Counted from the stretch's first letter, positions 45,513 to 59,079 are shown. The stretch: 64,000 nucleotides of DNA from Watersipora subatra (GCF_963576615.1 NC_088717.1:29491213-29555212); one strand, 5' to 3'. The notes: a model not told the origin generated them from the sequence alone. Made by a program: numbers and translations.

Positions 45513-48500
45513 CTGTGGGCAATCAGTCATATAGAACCCCTTATTTCCAATATACAGTAATGCTCTGTGTTGACTGTTCAAATGAATAGTTGTCCCATTT
45601 ACTTCTAGCGTTAAGAAATTACTCATCTCACAGATCAACCATTTTCCAGCCATTTCCAGCGTTCTTGTCCAACCAAATTTGCCCAAATTCTTATTGCTAT
45701 GTAAGCTGTCCTCCATCTGAGAAGATGGACACGCAATACACCTTTTGTGCCCGATGTGACTTAACACAAAACCATCAATCAGAAACAATCACCTGTATTA
45801 GAATTTGAGCAAACTATCAAATGGCAATTTCATAAAGGAGACTCAAAATATCACAATAGTCTGTAGAGAACAACCACAATCCAAAAAGAGACAGTCAATA
45901 GAGCGAAAAAATGACTCAAACTGAAGAACTAGAAACGCTTTGCAGCAATTTTCAATGCTTTTCAGCGATACCAACAGCAACACAAAAGTGCAGCGAAAAT
46001 CTCAAATGAAAATGGAAATACAGCAGGAGTTTCATTCCATTAAATCGGTATTTAGAAAAGAACATATTAAGTTTGTGTTTTTTCAAATGACATTTAAAAA
46101 GAATTTTTGTCTATTTTTGAACATCAAGCTTTCGAATGTCAGCTTTGTGAGAAAATATAAAACTCTGGCTCAAGGAATATGTTTCGTAAGGTTCATAAGC
46201 GATACACGAGTTGCTAAATGGTGGACTGCTAGCCAATTGCGAAATGAAACCTGATAGTTTGGCTCTCAGCCAATCACTGGACAAAAAGAAATAAACAGCA
46301 TTCTTTAATCCTACAACATTTCAAGCTATCTTTAAATCAATTTGTGACCAGCTGATGATTATTGTTTGTTTAATGATGTACATATTACTATCATTATTAT
46401 TATCAGTCAACTATAACTAGAAATTCCCCTGTCATACAGCCCACGACCTGATAATGGAATAAGTGATAACGGAAAAAAGAAATGGCAGTGCTGGTTGTTG
46501 AAAAAGTAGTTGTCAGCAGGAATTGGTAGAGTATAGTGTAAATGAAAGTTGTTCGAGATGACATAAAATAAATTTGAGGGAGCACGACTTCAAAAAGGTG
46601 TAAATAACAATTTCAACAAATATAGAAAAATTAGATAAGTTCAGTGTTCTGTTAAAGGTCACGCAATCTAGTCTCCGCTCTTTTACGTTGTAGGATTTGG
46701 TCATTGATAGCTAATCGAGTGATGCGCTCCCTAGCGAAGTTGTTAACTTCTAGATTAAATTGTTAATTAAAGCTGTAGGCCTAACCTACTGTAATGTATA
46801 TAATTTAACAACAACAATAAGGAAATATGTTTATTATAACTCTGAAATGCAAAATTAGAAGTAAAATGGCAAGCTACTGCGTACTGAAATGGAATTCGCC
46901 CAGGTTAGGGGCAAATAATTCCCACTTAAGTAATTGGGGTCCTTTTCTCAGTGATTATTTAATCTGGTTGTCTTACGAGCCTACGTTAAAGATTCAGTAG
47001 CAATAACCAATGAACAACACCACCATCAAGATCAAGACAAGTCGAATTATTATTAAGCACCACATAAATACATCATATAAACGTTAGCTTACCGGGGTTA
47101 CCAGGGTTACCGTTAATACAAAATAATGTAAAGGAAAGTCGTTAAAGCAAATAAATCACCGAAACACAGTAAATAGTAAAAGAGTTAGAGTGAATAAATA
47201 AAGTCCTGACACAAAAACAGAAACGTTTCCTAGCTCTGCCAATTCAAAAGTGTCTCTAAACCCTAAACACAACAAATCGGTCCTAGCTTTTGCGAGACTT
47301 TCTTAAGAAAGCTAGCCTTAGTGCAAAGGCAGACTACTGCGGGAACAGGGCAACTAACCAGTGGTTGTGGGTTCACGGTCAGCAAGCCAAAGAATCGAAT
47401 CTCACTGACTCGCTAAATCCGGAAATCCATAACAGTACTATACACAGTTTGAAAGTTGGTTGTGTTGAATGTAGAATACATAGTTTTGATAGCGATCTTT
47501 AACAAAAAGCAAGTATGAGCGTTCACGCGTCTGGAAGTTTTCTGCAAACTGCAGCAAAATATAAAAATGTTCTCGTCATAAAGGGGCATTGTAGTTCGGT
47601 CCTAGCTTGTACATAAGTTGTAAAGAGTTTCGGCTAACGCCAAATAGGTAATTTAATGACACCTTCGGTGATTGGACAAAAAACATAGGCTGATAAATTT
47701 CATATCACAATTTCGTACCTGTAAAACCGTCTACGCCTCAAACGGTCTACGTTTATTACAGAAACTTTTGAATAAATTCGATTACAAGTAAACCATGCCA
47801 TAGACTGGTGAAATGAACATGGTTTTTTCGTGAAATGCGCACTGCTAAATAGTTCTACTATCTGTTGCACGGCTTTATTGGCGTATCGTAGGCCGGTCTT
47901 AACTTTTATTAAACCAAGCTTTTCAAGCGTTTTGTGGCAATTTTCGGCCAAATTAATCTGTCTATTTGTGTATAATCCGATCAGATGGGTAAGTTTTAAG
48001 ATACTGTCGACAATTTACAAAGACTTGGTAACATATTTAAATAGGCTTATATGTGTTTTGTATCGTTATTATACTTTAAAGACTCTAGAAAATGATGGTG
48101 AAATTTGTTGATGAGATTTAGAAACAAGGGTTTGCGATGTTGTTGATGAAAAATTTTTATAAGTTGTGTGCACATGCATTTATCATAAAACTCAAAACTT
48201 CACTCCGCTCGTTTGGTCGTGGAATTACTATTTGTTAATATCATTAGCAAAATATTATAATTGAATTTTTATTAACCCTTTGACCATACTTTTATTTTTA
48301 GCCAATTATGTTCACTAATGAATTACTACTACTTAATTATTATTTATAGTAGTAAAATAATAATAATCTATAATTAATCTATATATATTTCTCGAAGTTT
48401 GTCGTCCGTTTTTGGTATGTCCAGCTATAGCTATTAAAATATTGGAATAAAGAGTCCATACCGAAGAAGATTTAATCTCGGACCTTCCGTTTGCCAGTCC

Positions 48501-48751
48501 AATGCCGTACCAATTAGGCCTTAGAGAGCCGATATATGTCGCTATATGGGAGCAAATACCCAACAATTTTGCATACTACACAAGGTGATTGTGTAACATC
48601 ACAGAGACTAATAGCTCTCATTAGTAAGCTTACTCAAATTTTCCATCGGCAATGTGCCAGGCTAATAGCAAGTGGCAGGCAACTCTCATTACTTGTCATT
48701 GTTTACAAGCTGTTGTTTAATATCCTGGCAAAGCCGGCAAGCACAGCTACT
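45513..48751. other. Probable upstream CHM intron / intergenic
   Basis: Several open frames (for example minus 45492-45788 and plus 45940-46254) show no motif. I could not identify REP N-terminal exons. A Helitron-like 5' end with a tRNA-like segment occurs at about 48377-48751 (TCTATATATATTTCTCG start, CAAGCACAGCTA end). Confidence 0.4.
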
Positions 48752-49608
48752 CTTTATATTTCTCAAAGTTTGTCGTCTGTCTGTATTCCGGCTATACATA
48801 TAGCTATAGCGCACACTGATTATTTTACCGATGCGACCACGCGTTACGACATCCCTGTTAAGAAATATTTTTTGTAAGGTTCAATTACCATATCCGAAGT
48901 CAAGGCCAATTCTTCTTGCGCGGACAATTACATCGTCTCTGTGGGAAGAACCTCCGTAAAATAAGATTGTCTCCGTATTCAAAGTTTTGATGGATAGCTT
49001 CTTGTGGAACAGTAACCTTTTTTATACACAAACACTTCTATGCAAGAATTGTTATTATTAATTCTACATATTCAGGATTTTTGGTTTTTTGTCTCAGTTC
49101 GTATTAATGGTATCATTAATACCGAATTAATATTAATTACTGTATCTGATTGATGTACTATTATTATTGTATTTAATTACCGAACTACCGAATCTTATTG
49201 TAAAATAAGATTACAATAAATTACAATTACAAATTACAATTATTACAATAAAACTACCGTTTTATTGTAATCGTAGCAAAACCGACTTAATTTTGCTATT
49301 ACTTGCTAATTATCTCACATTGATATCTAAACCCTTTTATAGATGGTTTATTTTTTGTAATTTATCTGACCTGCAGAAAATTTTTTATTATGATATGCAG
49401 TTTGAAAGTTGCAGTTGTTTGACAAAGTTTGAAAACCTTTACAGTCGTTTATATTTTCTCTTAAAGCATTTCAATTACACAAAACACTTTTCTAATGATA
49501 TGTAGTTTGAATGTTAGAATGGCAAATGTTGTTATATGTTAAATACAAATCAATTTTCTGTGCAAATACCTTTTTATTACTCGGGCAACGCCGGGCAGTA
49601 CAGCTAGT
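48752..49608 (+). mobile_element. Non-autonomous Helitron, plus orientation
   Basis: Starts TCTTTATATTTCTCAAAG with GTCTGTCTGTATTCCGGC inside and ends with hairpin CTCGGGCAACGCCGGG, a spacer and GCTAG at 49608, followed by T. The body is the reverse complement of 27977-28770 in content. About 857 bp. Confidence 0.75.
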
Positions 49609-49763
49609 TTATATATATAAATTAATCTAAGTGTTTATCTTTTTGTATTTTTGTCTTGTTAAATCTGTATCCAGTTATAGCAATTAAAATCTCGCAATGA
49701 ACAATCCACACGACACGGATTTAATCTTAGGACCTCCAGTTCTACAGGCAGTGAACTTAATCA

Positions 49764-50616
49764 TTAAAGGTTGACTTGCAAGAAAATTCACATTACAGTT
49801 ATTTGGTATCAAAAGATTCACCATGTCTTACTCTGCTGTGTTGTAGGCGCCAAATATGTGGAAATGTGATTACAAGCTCTTAAAAGCTCAAAAACAAAAA
49901 GCCACCGTAGATTGGAATATCTTTATTTCGATGACATAACCATGAAATTTGGTTATCGTCTTGTCACGTATGTTCTCACGTGAATTGAAAGGCCAATAAA
50001 AAGCTCAATATAAAACTTATCGTAGTACTAGTTTATGACAAACACTTCGGGTTTTACCGAAGACCCCGTATCAAATATAGATGCTCGGTACTTCACAGTT
50101 TTTTTTCGGCATTATTCAATCATCAAGTCGTAATCTGATCATGTGACCCAATACTTCGAAAATAATTTTTGCAGCATTTACAGATTATCAGACAATGATA
50201 TGTACTCCTTCGAGCTAAGGTTAAAAAGTTTAACGATTTTTTATGGTAAGTTATAAGATATCAGTGCTAAAAGTGACATCATTACAATGACGATAGAACA
50301 GACGCGTAAGAACAATAGACATAGTTTTATCAAATGCGTGAAGTATGTTTGTAAAAATATTTCGACGAATAAAGTTGCAGGAAAGTGTAAACAGAAACCA
50401 TCTCTCACAACTACATCACATTTGAGCCGTTTTGGAAAGGGAATCCAAACTACGGCGGTCTCGTGTGGCTGCGATTAACTGTTCGTTTTTGAGCCTTTAA
50501 GAGGTTGTAATCACCTTTCCACATATTTTGCACCTACAACACAACAGTGTAAGACATGGTGAATTTTTTCATATCAAATAACTGTAATGTGAATTTTGTT
50601 GCAAGTCAACCTTTAA
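49764..50616. mobile_element. 853-bp inverted-repeat element with TTAA ends
   Basis: Left TTAAAGGTTGACTTGCAAG and right CTTGCAACAAG-like inverse ending GCAAGTCAACCTTTAA form imperfect TIRs of about 150-170 bp. TTAA at both tips suggests the TTAA-specific piggyBac or Kolobok superfamilies. No transposase is present; the 63-aa frame at 50287-50478 has no recognisable domain. Confidence 0.8.
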
Positions 50617-51899
50617 GCTACATGGAATACGATGAATTCATTGGGCGAACAGTTATTACATTGGTTAAGATACTTACGCGTGAAGCGCTCACTTGGAGTT
50701 AATAACTAGCACTACTGACAGTTAAGCATAACGATTATTAAGCTGGCCCAAAACATGGGTAATGTTTTAGTAAAGATTTTAGTAAAAATATAGCTTTCCA
50801 GAAAAGTTACTCAAATTAATCAGGTAATTTTTCTATTACCTGTACATTCGGATGTACAATTCATAATAATAATAATTACATAGTAATTCGTCAATTATAT
50901 TTAGCAAACACGGAATGAAAAATAGCTAGTGGTAGATCTTATTATCATCACTATTGTCTCATCACAACGATTAGTAAAGAGGGACGCAGAAGTTCACAGT
51001 CTATGCTCCTCGCTTCTTTTCTTCCTTAATCTTTCAAGAATACTTTCAAGGGGCAAACCACAGAGGGTGTAGGCTAACAGAGGGTGTAGGCTAACAGAGG
51101 GTGTAGGCCACTAACCACAGAGGGTGTGGGCTCTGTAAACTTCGGTAAAGCATTTTTTCAAAACTTTACACCGTAAACTGTACTGTATACTGCATACTAT
51201 AAATAAAAACTGGTAGATATAGACCGTGTTTAATTTTAATAAAGGTTTTCTGTTTATGATGATGGAAAAAGAAAACAAAAGTAAACATTTCGTATGGTTT
51301 GCTCTTAAAACCTCAAAAACATTAAAGATTATGATACAATACCAAAAATTGCAGAAATCGACAATGAAAAAAATGCAACAGATCAGTTACATCAAAAACC
51401 GTAGGATAAAGAAAATATAAACAGCAATGGCACGTTGACTTCACATCTTTGAAGGAGAATCCTCCTCCAAAGCAATTTAGGGTAACTCGACCGGAGGGTA
51501 AGTCTCCCTAGCAGATCTCTTCGATAGAGGAGACGTCGTCCTCGATGGTTCCTCCCATTTTGTAAAGAATTTATGAAGCATAAATTGCTTCTCTGTTTGT
51601 TAACGAATGTTTCCATGCTGTTTCTGGAGCAATTCCAATGCGCATGTTCCGGTTTGGTCGAGAACCTATATGTTCAAGATTCGAAACGAACAAATCTCAA
51701 AATCTTTGGTCGAAAACTGAGTTGGTCGAGAACCAAAGCGCTTGAGTGTGTTTGACGAAACAACTCTAGTGTGTTCCGTCAAGCATTTGTTGCAAGGCAT
51801 ACACAGGCATAGCACCTCACAGACTTAGAACATTATGATACAATTCTAGGCTACGTATGTTTACTAAGTGCAGACAACTCTGATAACTCTGAACAGACA
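50617..51899. other. Non-coding, with small tandem repeat
   Basis: A 20-bp unit (CAGAGGGTGTAGGCTAA) repeats about four times at 51055-51132. Short open frames at 51226-51420 and 51392-51616 have no motif. Confidence 0.4.
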
Positions 51900-52297
51900 C
51901 TAACTTAGGTTGAGCTCATCCTTGGGGCAGACATAAGCAGCAGGCCCAAGTTCTATGACAGTGATAGGGTCTCCGGATGAATCAATGGCGGGGATACTGA
52001 GGAGAACAGCCTAAAACAAAAAAAGAACAGCTGTTGACATGCACATTGAAAGTAAGAAAAAGCGAATGTAGAGAGAATGAATAGCCATGACTCATTCAAG
52101 CCTCATACAAATTAGCATCGCTTATACACACCTCTTCCTTCTCAGCTGTGGGACTAAGACTACCGCAAGCTATGATAATAGCCCTCGATAAGAACTTGGC
52201 ATCGGATTCATCAACTCCCTTGGGCAGATATCCTGGATTGCATATCAACCACTTGCATGTTATCTTTGACCCTTCATTGCAGACAACATGAGATACT
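51900..52297 (-). CDS. Probable nucleoplasmin-fold protein, two exons
   Basis: Exon a (52297-52132; acceptor CCTTACAG, donor GAAGAG|GTGTGT) encodes FLSRAIIIACGSLSPTAEKE. Exon b (52010-51900; acceptor GTTTTAG, stop TAG 51902-51900) encodes AVLLSIPAIDSSGDPITVIE and ends KDELNLS. Phase 0 joins them. The pattern (hydrophobic strand, xLGPxAKExExxVV, GxPIxVxxLxxG, xxLDL) resembles the nucleoplasmin core, a pentameric histone chaperone. The core normally continues after this point, so either a donor at GTTAGT (51905-51900) leads to another exon or the protein is truncated. Upstream exons were not found. Confidence 0.5.
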
Positions 52298-53043
52298 CTG
52301 TAAGGAAGGACATTGTAAAATTACATAAAGCGATGCCGATGGGCAAATGGAAAAGTGCTAAAAGAGACAACACAACTATGAAGTTTTCTTAGGAGCCGAA
52401 AGATTCACGAATCAAGCTATTTTGAAGATTCGAAACTAGGATATTTATATCATTAATCAAGTATTGAGGAAAAGCTGTCTATTCATAGAATAGTTAGTAT
52501 ACCTGTTGACAACAGCCTGCTAAAGCTTTGTAAGAGCAGAACCTATTGCAGCTATAATAGGAATTGTCTTTCCATGAGCACTTAAACAGAACGAAAAGTT
52601 GGGCAGTTAGATAACAAGATTCACCGAATCTGATGTAGAACATATAAAAATATTTACTTTCAATGCCAAGTACGGATTAAGAATAAAGAACTTGTGCTAA
52701 CTTCCATAAAGATTCAGCAAATTTATTATTGCAACAGAACGTCATTACATAAAGATTGGGGCTATTTAAGGAATGGGGTGAATGCATTACAGTGAGTGTT
52801 GCTGTGGTCGGCTGTGCTTTATAACTAGTTCTAACAAACATAGAATACAGGCCCACAAGACTCACATAATACGTAATAAGTCCTGTAGCGTGCACTAAAT
52901 GTGAATAAAGTATAATCTTTATGTACATGTACATACGTATGTACATACGTATGTACATACATAAGAACATACACATGTATGTACATACGTACGTACATAC
53001 ATTCCTACAGGAACATATGTACAGCCTACAAGTGGCTTTAGTT
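52298..53043. other. Intron or intergenic, with ACGTAC microsatellite
   Basis: TACATACGTATG-type units with alternating purine-pyrimidine runs occur at about 52918-53000. No exon recognised. Confidence 0.4.
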
Positions 53044-53160
53044 ATGTACTAGCTGTGCTACCCGGCATTGCCCGGGTAATAAAAAGTCTTTGGACAGAAA
53101 ATTGTTTCCATTTAAAATATAATAACATTTGCCATTCTAACTTTCAAACTACATATCACG
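53044..53160 (-). mobile_element. Helitron 3' fragment, minus orientation
   Basis: CTAGCTGTGCTACCCGGCAT at 53049 is the inverse of a Helitron CTAG end with hairpin, preceded by A. Similarity stops near CATATCACGTGAAG at about 53160. 53161-53946 shows nothing further beyond a TCAACTCTATTG/CAATAGAGTT hairpin. Confidence 0.7.
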
Positions 53161-55624
53161 TGAAGCATCAACTCTATTGCTAGCCACAATAGAGTTAACC
53201 CTTAATAGAGAATGATTGTGTTCATCCGCGACTAAATTAGTCCGCAAATATTCATGAAAAAGGCCTTTTGCGCGAAACTCAACTCCGCGAATAAATTAAT
53301 CCTGTCGGGTAATTACGGCCAAACTAACAAAGTATTAGTGATAAGACACATAACAAAGGAAACCACAATGTGCAAAATATATATAAAAGTAATTATATGC
53401 GAGTATTAAAAATATAAGAAATAAATTCATGGCCCGGAGTCTGCCACAATATAACATTACCATAGCAGGCTAGTACCATTTAATTTACTAACAAATAAAT
53501 ATTAAGACAAGCAACACTTTTTTACCAATTAGATACAACCACAATTATTTTGCAGCCAAATATGAAGACATGAAGAGAGTCACTAACATAAAACTCGTTT
53601 ATACAATACAAAGACGCAAGCTCGGTGTCGATGTAGTCATAAGCGGCCATGTTGTTAGTTGTTTGAGCATGTTTCTAGGTAATAGCAACAAAGTTAGTTA
53701 ATTCTTTATTTTAAACAATCAACAAGAAAAAATAAAAATTGCCTCTATTTGCAGGCCTGATATTACAATTGATTTATAAAATAAATTTATATTTCGCTCA
53801 CATATGTGCATATATTAATTCATGAGTATACTTATGTAGCACTATATAATTGTATTGTCTTTACGTAAATGAGTTTTAATAGTATAGGCGTTCTGTTTTG
53901 TCGATGAATTTAATAACAGTGTCCCATTTCATAGTGTTTGGATGCATCAGTTGTCGAGGAGTACTATGGTCTGAGCATTGGTAGAGGTAGTGTGTACTAG
54001 TTTCGTCTTCCAACAAACATGTGCATGTGGGTGTATACTGTAGGTTGCTCCAATAGTATAGTGGAATAGTTGCAGCTTGCTATGACCAGTTAGCAGATCA
54101 CACAGTGCAGCAAGTGCTTTCCTTGCTGTGTCAAGAGGTAATGGGTTATTGAATAAATGGTCGACTGGGAGAGTTGCAATTAGGCCTAGTGAGCAATTCC
54201 CATTAATTGGTTGCATCTTCCATCATCTCAGCCATTGTGATTTCATAAGATTGTTAATGTTTGTTTTACTGAGTTATTTAGAGCCAATATTATCAACTTC
54301 TACATTTTTAGAGATTATCTTCCTGATATCAGCTTTTAATGCTTTTAATGTTTTTAATAGTGAGCTGTGAGGAAAAACAGTAATGATGTGCGACATATCT
54401 GACTTAATCAGATACCGCATTATTTGTAGCCTTTTTCTTGTCATTTGAATATTTATCGGAGGTACCCTAAAAATAACGTGTGATGATTCTAAACATGGAT
54501 TTAAAGATGTGGTTGCGTCAAAAAAATTCAATTTAATGAAATTAAGACCCATAAAAGGATAAAACATCAGCTACAATTTGATGCCATTTTTGTCTTTGTA
54601 GACCAACCCTGTCCAGAGATATATGCGTTTGAATGAGTCCCTCTTTTAAAAAGCTCACGTTCCAGCGGGTGCTTCTTTCGTGACGTCACAAGCAATACAT
54701 CTGAAAAGAAACCACGAGCGATAAATATGAGGTCGCTTCCTTAGCCAATCATCAGCGCGAAATTATTATATAGGCCGTAATAAATGTTATTACTCGTAAA
54801 ACAGGTTGTCTGTGATCTCACATTTAGAGATTCTACTCTATTATTAAATTGCATGGACATCGATATTTACTGAATTAATTAACATCGTTACTTTAATCAA
54901 TTACTCATTCGACACATTTTATTGGCGAACAACATAATTGTAAAAATTGCTGTGAAGGTGACTCCGAGTTTTCTTGGCTTCAGGTAGTTAAAGTTCTATG
55001 GAGGAAGATCGGAGAATGGAGGTAAATTTATCTTTTACTTTGAGTCTCCTATAGAGTTTCCTGTTGAGTTGAATTCAGATTATATTTCCCTGTTTGAGGC
55101 TAAAATGTAATTTCCTGCGCGTGCGAGATACATATGTACAGTGAGTTCTTGACGGCTTCTTTTTAATCTTTAGCATCTAGCAATACAATGGCTTAGATTG
55201 ATGAATACACTGAAGGCAATATTTTAGTACTCATTAATACATGTACTAATTAATAAAATTATAACTTTTGCTATCACTAATCATCATTTTATATTTTTTT
55301 ATCGGTTCACCTAGCTACATTTGCTTGAAATTTTCTGTGGCAGTTTTATCTAGTAAATTGGATTTATGACTTGACTTTAGATGTTCACTTTTCACTTATA
55401 GAATGTGAAAAAAACCGATTGATCAATGCAAATCTTTAACTTCCAGAACCAAAGCATCGAATCGTTGGCTTGGCGTACTTGTGCCTTTGTTAAACATTTA
55501 TTCATTTTTAAAATTACACTCGCAATCTATCAAACTCCCAATTTGAAAGCTTTTAGTAGATACGCTTTAGAATGACATATCTATGAATGACATATATTTA
55601 TTGCATTTGTTTTACTGATTACAG

Positions 55625-55746
55625 GATGTTTATGTCGTCCCACCAGCCAAAGCAGCTTTGTCAGTGTGGAAACTGCCATAAAGGGGAAAGAGAGACTTGA
55701 ATGTGTGCTGCATAAACCATGATGTTATGTTTGAGTTGTTGCAGTA
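55625..55746 (+). pseudogene. Possible P2X7-type intracellular cysteine-domain fragment
   Basis: The frame gives QPKQLCQCGNCHKGERE, and after a one-base shift DLNVCCINHDVMFELLQ. CxCGxC...CC is the spacing of the P2RX7 C-terminal-type domain common in invertebrate genomes. Only this short piece is seen, so the call is tentative. A CRE-like TGACGTCA at 54680 and a short ATG exon (54998-55021, donor GAG|GTAAAT) lie upstream, but the phase does not fit. Confidence 0.3.
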
Positions 55747-55904
55747 GATGAATTTGTCTTATTGTATCAGCTACAACTATGTGAGTGGCCACGACTTGAT
55801 GAATATTTTTAATAAAAGCTTTATGCCGAGATGAAAATCTTTTTGCTTGTAAAAATTATATAATAAAATTATATTGTTGAAGATAATGTAAAACATGATT
55901 TGCA

Positions 55905-55985
55905 GAATATTGTAGTGAATTGGATACGGTATATGGATGTCCGCAGAACTGGAGAATGTGAGTTCAAATCCAGTTTGCAGCAGAC
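55905..55985 (+). mobile_element. tRNA-derived SINE-like segment
   Basis: GAGTTCAAATCC resembles a pol III B box, preceded about 40 nt upstream by an A-box-like TGGATACGG. No complete cloverleaf is apparent, so it is called a degenerate SINE head rather than a tRNA gene. Confidence 0.35.
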
Positions 55986-58161
55986 TTCTCATCCCAGACT
56001 TATATATCCCTATGTATATTCTTTTCAAAGACGTGCTGCTTATTTTACTTACGGTAGTAAGAAACTAGTTTTCGGTGTGGGCAATGATATACAGCCCAAG
56101 GAAAGGTGACAGACATAATGTGGGCTGGGCTTTTGGGAGGCTGTATATCGTTAGTGTGGGTAGCGGCGGAACTGTGCTGATACAAAGACCTTGTACTACA
56201 TAGTTTGCTTGACAGAATTACCGTAGACCGTTAGAATTGGTAGTTGGTACTCAAATGTTTACACAGCATTTGGAGAAAATGAGTATGACAAATTTTCAAT
56301 TTTCGTTATTTGAGGCCTTTGAAACATTCATAATAATGCATCTGTAGCTGGATTTAAAAATTTATTTCAGCCAACATGAGCAAATACAAAATAAGATATA
56401 TGCCAGTAGAGCCGCGTAGCACTAGACTTTTATCGCAAATAGCCGATGTGAATACGAGATATATTGACAGATAAATACCGCGTGACATCATTTTGGGCCA
56501 GTCTGGGCATGTTCTTTTGGCCTGAGCGTTTTAAGGCGATCAGATTTTTTCGATTTAAATCTTCAAATATCTCGGCAATGAGATCGCCTAACACAACAAA
56601 CAACATATCAACTGATAGAGAAAAAAATGCTTTCTTTTAAGATCAACTCAAATTTGACGCAACCACATCTTTAAATGAGCTCCAAAAAGGAGTTTGAAGT
56701 GAGGATCTAGTGAGACTTTTTCAGTCAAGTTCCAAAGAGAACATGCATGTAAAGCCTTGGGAATAATTGCATGAGTGGGAATCTTTTTTGCTGTTTGACA
56801 GCTCATTCCTGAACACAAAAACGGCTTTAACATGATCATTTTTGTATGCACCGATTTAACGCTGTTGCTAATCTGTTTCTTAAATTCTAGACCCTTATCT
56901 ACCCTGATTCCATGTACTTTTGTGGAGTCTACAATTTTAATGTTCTGGTTTCCCATGACTGGGAGTTGAAGATGACCATAGAAAACTACTAATTTTATTC
57001 TTTGGTAGTTAATTTTTAATTGCCATTTTGTCATCCATTCTTGGATAATAGTGCAATTTTTGCTACATGCGTCTTGAATCTCTGATGACGAATGATCTGA
57101 CATCAGTATGGTACAATCGTGAGAAAATTGCAAACCAGTGCCTTCTACTTGTAGTAGCATATGTATGTATATAATGAAAAGCAATGGAGACAAAACACTG
57201 CCCTGTGGAAGTCCTATTGTACATTTTTGTGGTATGTGTATATAGTTGTTTACCTTCAATTGAATATTTCTTGTGGTGAGAAATGATTCAGCGGTCCTCA
57301 AGAAGGCACCAGAGACCCCAAGGACAGCTAATCTAGACATCATCCCTTGATGCCATACAGTATCAAAGGCCTTTTGAAGGTCTCAGAAAATGGCTGCAGT
57401 GTGTTCCTTCTTTTTAAAGCATTTTTGTGTTTCTGATATTAGTTGAAGAAGGTACATCAATGTTTCTCTGCTTTTTTCGGAAGTCAAATTGTGAGTTTGG
57501 TAATAATATATTATTTTCTATGTTACCTCTTAGTTTTTGTCCTAGAATCCTTTCTAGTGTTTTTCCCCACATGGGAACTGATGGTTAAGGGACGGCATGA
57601 TCCTACATCAGTGTAGTCTACTTTGCTAGTTTTCCTAAGGAATATTACCAAGTTTGACTTGTCCCATGGCCATATTTGTGTGTTGAGAACTGCGTTGAAT
57701 AAGCAGTGTAAAGCTATGAGAAGAAATGGACTCGATTGTTTTAGCATCCTTGGGTGAATGCCATTGCAGTCTGCACTTTTTCTTGATGATTTCAGCTTTC
57801 CCAGAGCAAGTTCTATCTCTGCCGTTACGTGTTCATTAAGTGAGACAGATTTCTCTACATTTTCAGCTAGAATAGCTGGATTTGTTTTTGGTGGAAATGG
57901 CATTGCGTTCATATTTAGGTGACCACCTCCAATCATATGGTCAAAGAGATATTTTGCCTTGCTTTCATCACTGTGTAGAATATTGTCATGGTTATCTTTT
58001 AAGTCACCTATTAAGCGATCTTCCTGGTGATAGAAAACCTTCTTGAATGTTTTCCAAAATTTGGAATTGTCTGCTGAGTTTAGTTCAGTAGATTGTTTTT
58101 CAATGTACTCACTTTTAGCTTTGTTCAGTTCGAGATTGAATTGCTCCTTGAGAAAATCCAT

Positions 58162-59079
58162 CTTTGATCCATTAGCAACAATTAAGTAATAGCAACAAAA
58201 GTGATTTCAATATTATTTAATATTTTACAGCCCATTTTTTGTTTATATTTAAAAATATTTTGTTTATATTTTTTTCGGTATATTATACATGTATTTTCAT
58301 TTTTTTAAAAACATCACAATCATATTTCAACTTTAGAATGATAGAAATGTAGGATTGACACTTTATTGGAACATAAAAGCAGAAAAATATCCTCCGTACT
58401 AAGTAGCGCATTTTCATACGTTGCTGGAAGCATAACAAGAAAGTGAAGGGCAATATGTGCCAGAAAGAATTTGCCTACTACCACAGCACATCATCATTAA
58501 GATATCATTTAACTTATTCTCATCCTACCACTCAGCAATCATAACCATCTGTCACAGACAATAACTACTACTACTGTATGTAGGCAGAGGGCATCTCTTC
58601 ATTCGGATAATGTGAATTAACTGTGCTGCCTCAACTCTTGGCTGGCTTAATTATAGACTTTCATAGACTATTTTCATACTCATAATATTACAATGTAACT
58701 TATGTACATTGCACATAACATGTAATCCTGTTAGCAATAATTGTCTCAAATATAATTAATTTATATATAGCTGTATTATTTGTTTTCAAATATGCAAGTT
58801 TTTGCTAGATTGTTTCTAAGATTAATCGAAGATTAACTGGTTCAGCCCAGTTATTAATCGCGATTAACTTTTATAATCGTTGTGCAGCTCAATTAAAAAT
58901 AGTACCAAAATACTATGTTAACCTTGGTAACTATAGGTACCTACAACGACTTAAGTGCATTTTGTGGTCATGATCTCCGAGATATAACATTACAATGTAC
59001 TACCTGGAGAGTTCTTACCTTTGAAACAGATGATCAACCGAAATGCTGAATTTAATTTAAACGAATTAAGTTTACTAAA
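58162..59079. other. Non-coding, ending in Helitron-internal sequence
   Basis: From about 58880 the sequence matches 30640-30800 inside the Helitron at 30169-31287 (AAAATAGTACCAAAATACTA). Nothing coding is seen before that. Confidence 0.5.

Larger units (their letters stand above)
53947..58161 (-). pseudogene. LINE (non-LTR retrotransposon) pol relic, interrupted
   Basis: Read on the minus strand, 58161-57523 is the region before and into the reverse transcriptase (ELALGKLKSSRKSADCNGIH, YTDVGSCRPLTISSHVGK). A frame-broken stretch with AFDTVWHQG follows, then 57343-56648 with IGLPQGSVLSPLLFIIYIHM. The catalytic box reads FSHD in place of F/YADD. The C-terminal region at 54567-53947 includes ALAALCDLLTGHSKLQLFHY, typical of LINE C-termini. 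Stops and frameshifts abound. A 2.1-kb segment (about 54600-56640) separates the RT from the C-terminal part. Confidence 0.8.

Noticed and set aside
45492-45788. 98-aa minus-strand ORF
   Set aside because: Its reading frame differs from that of the CHM exon it overlaps (45460-45512). The rest shows no similarity to Rab escort proteins.
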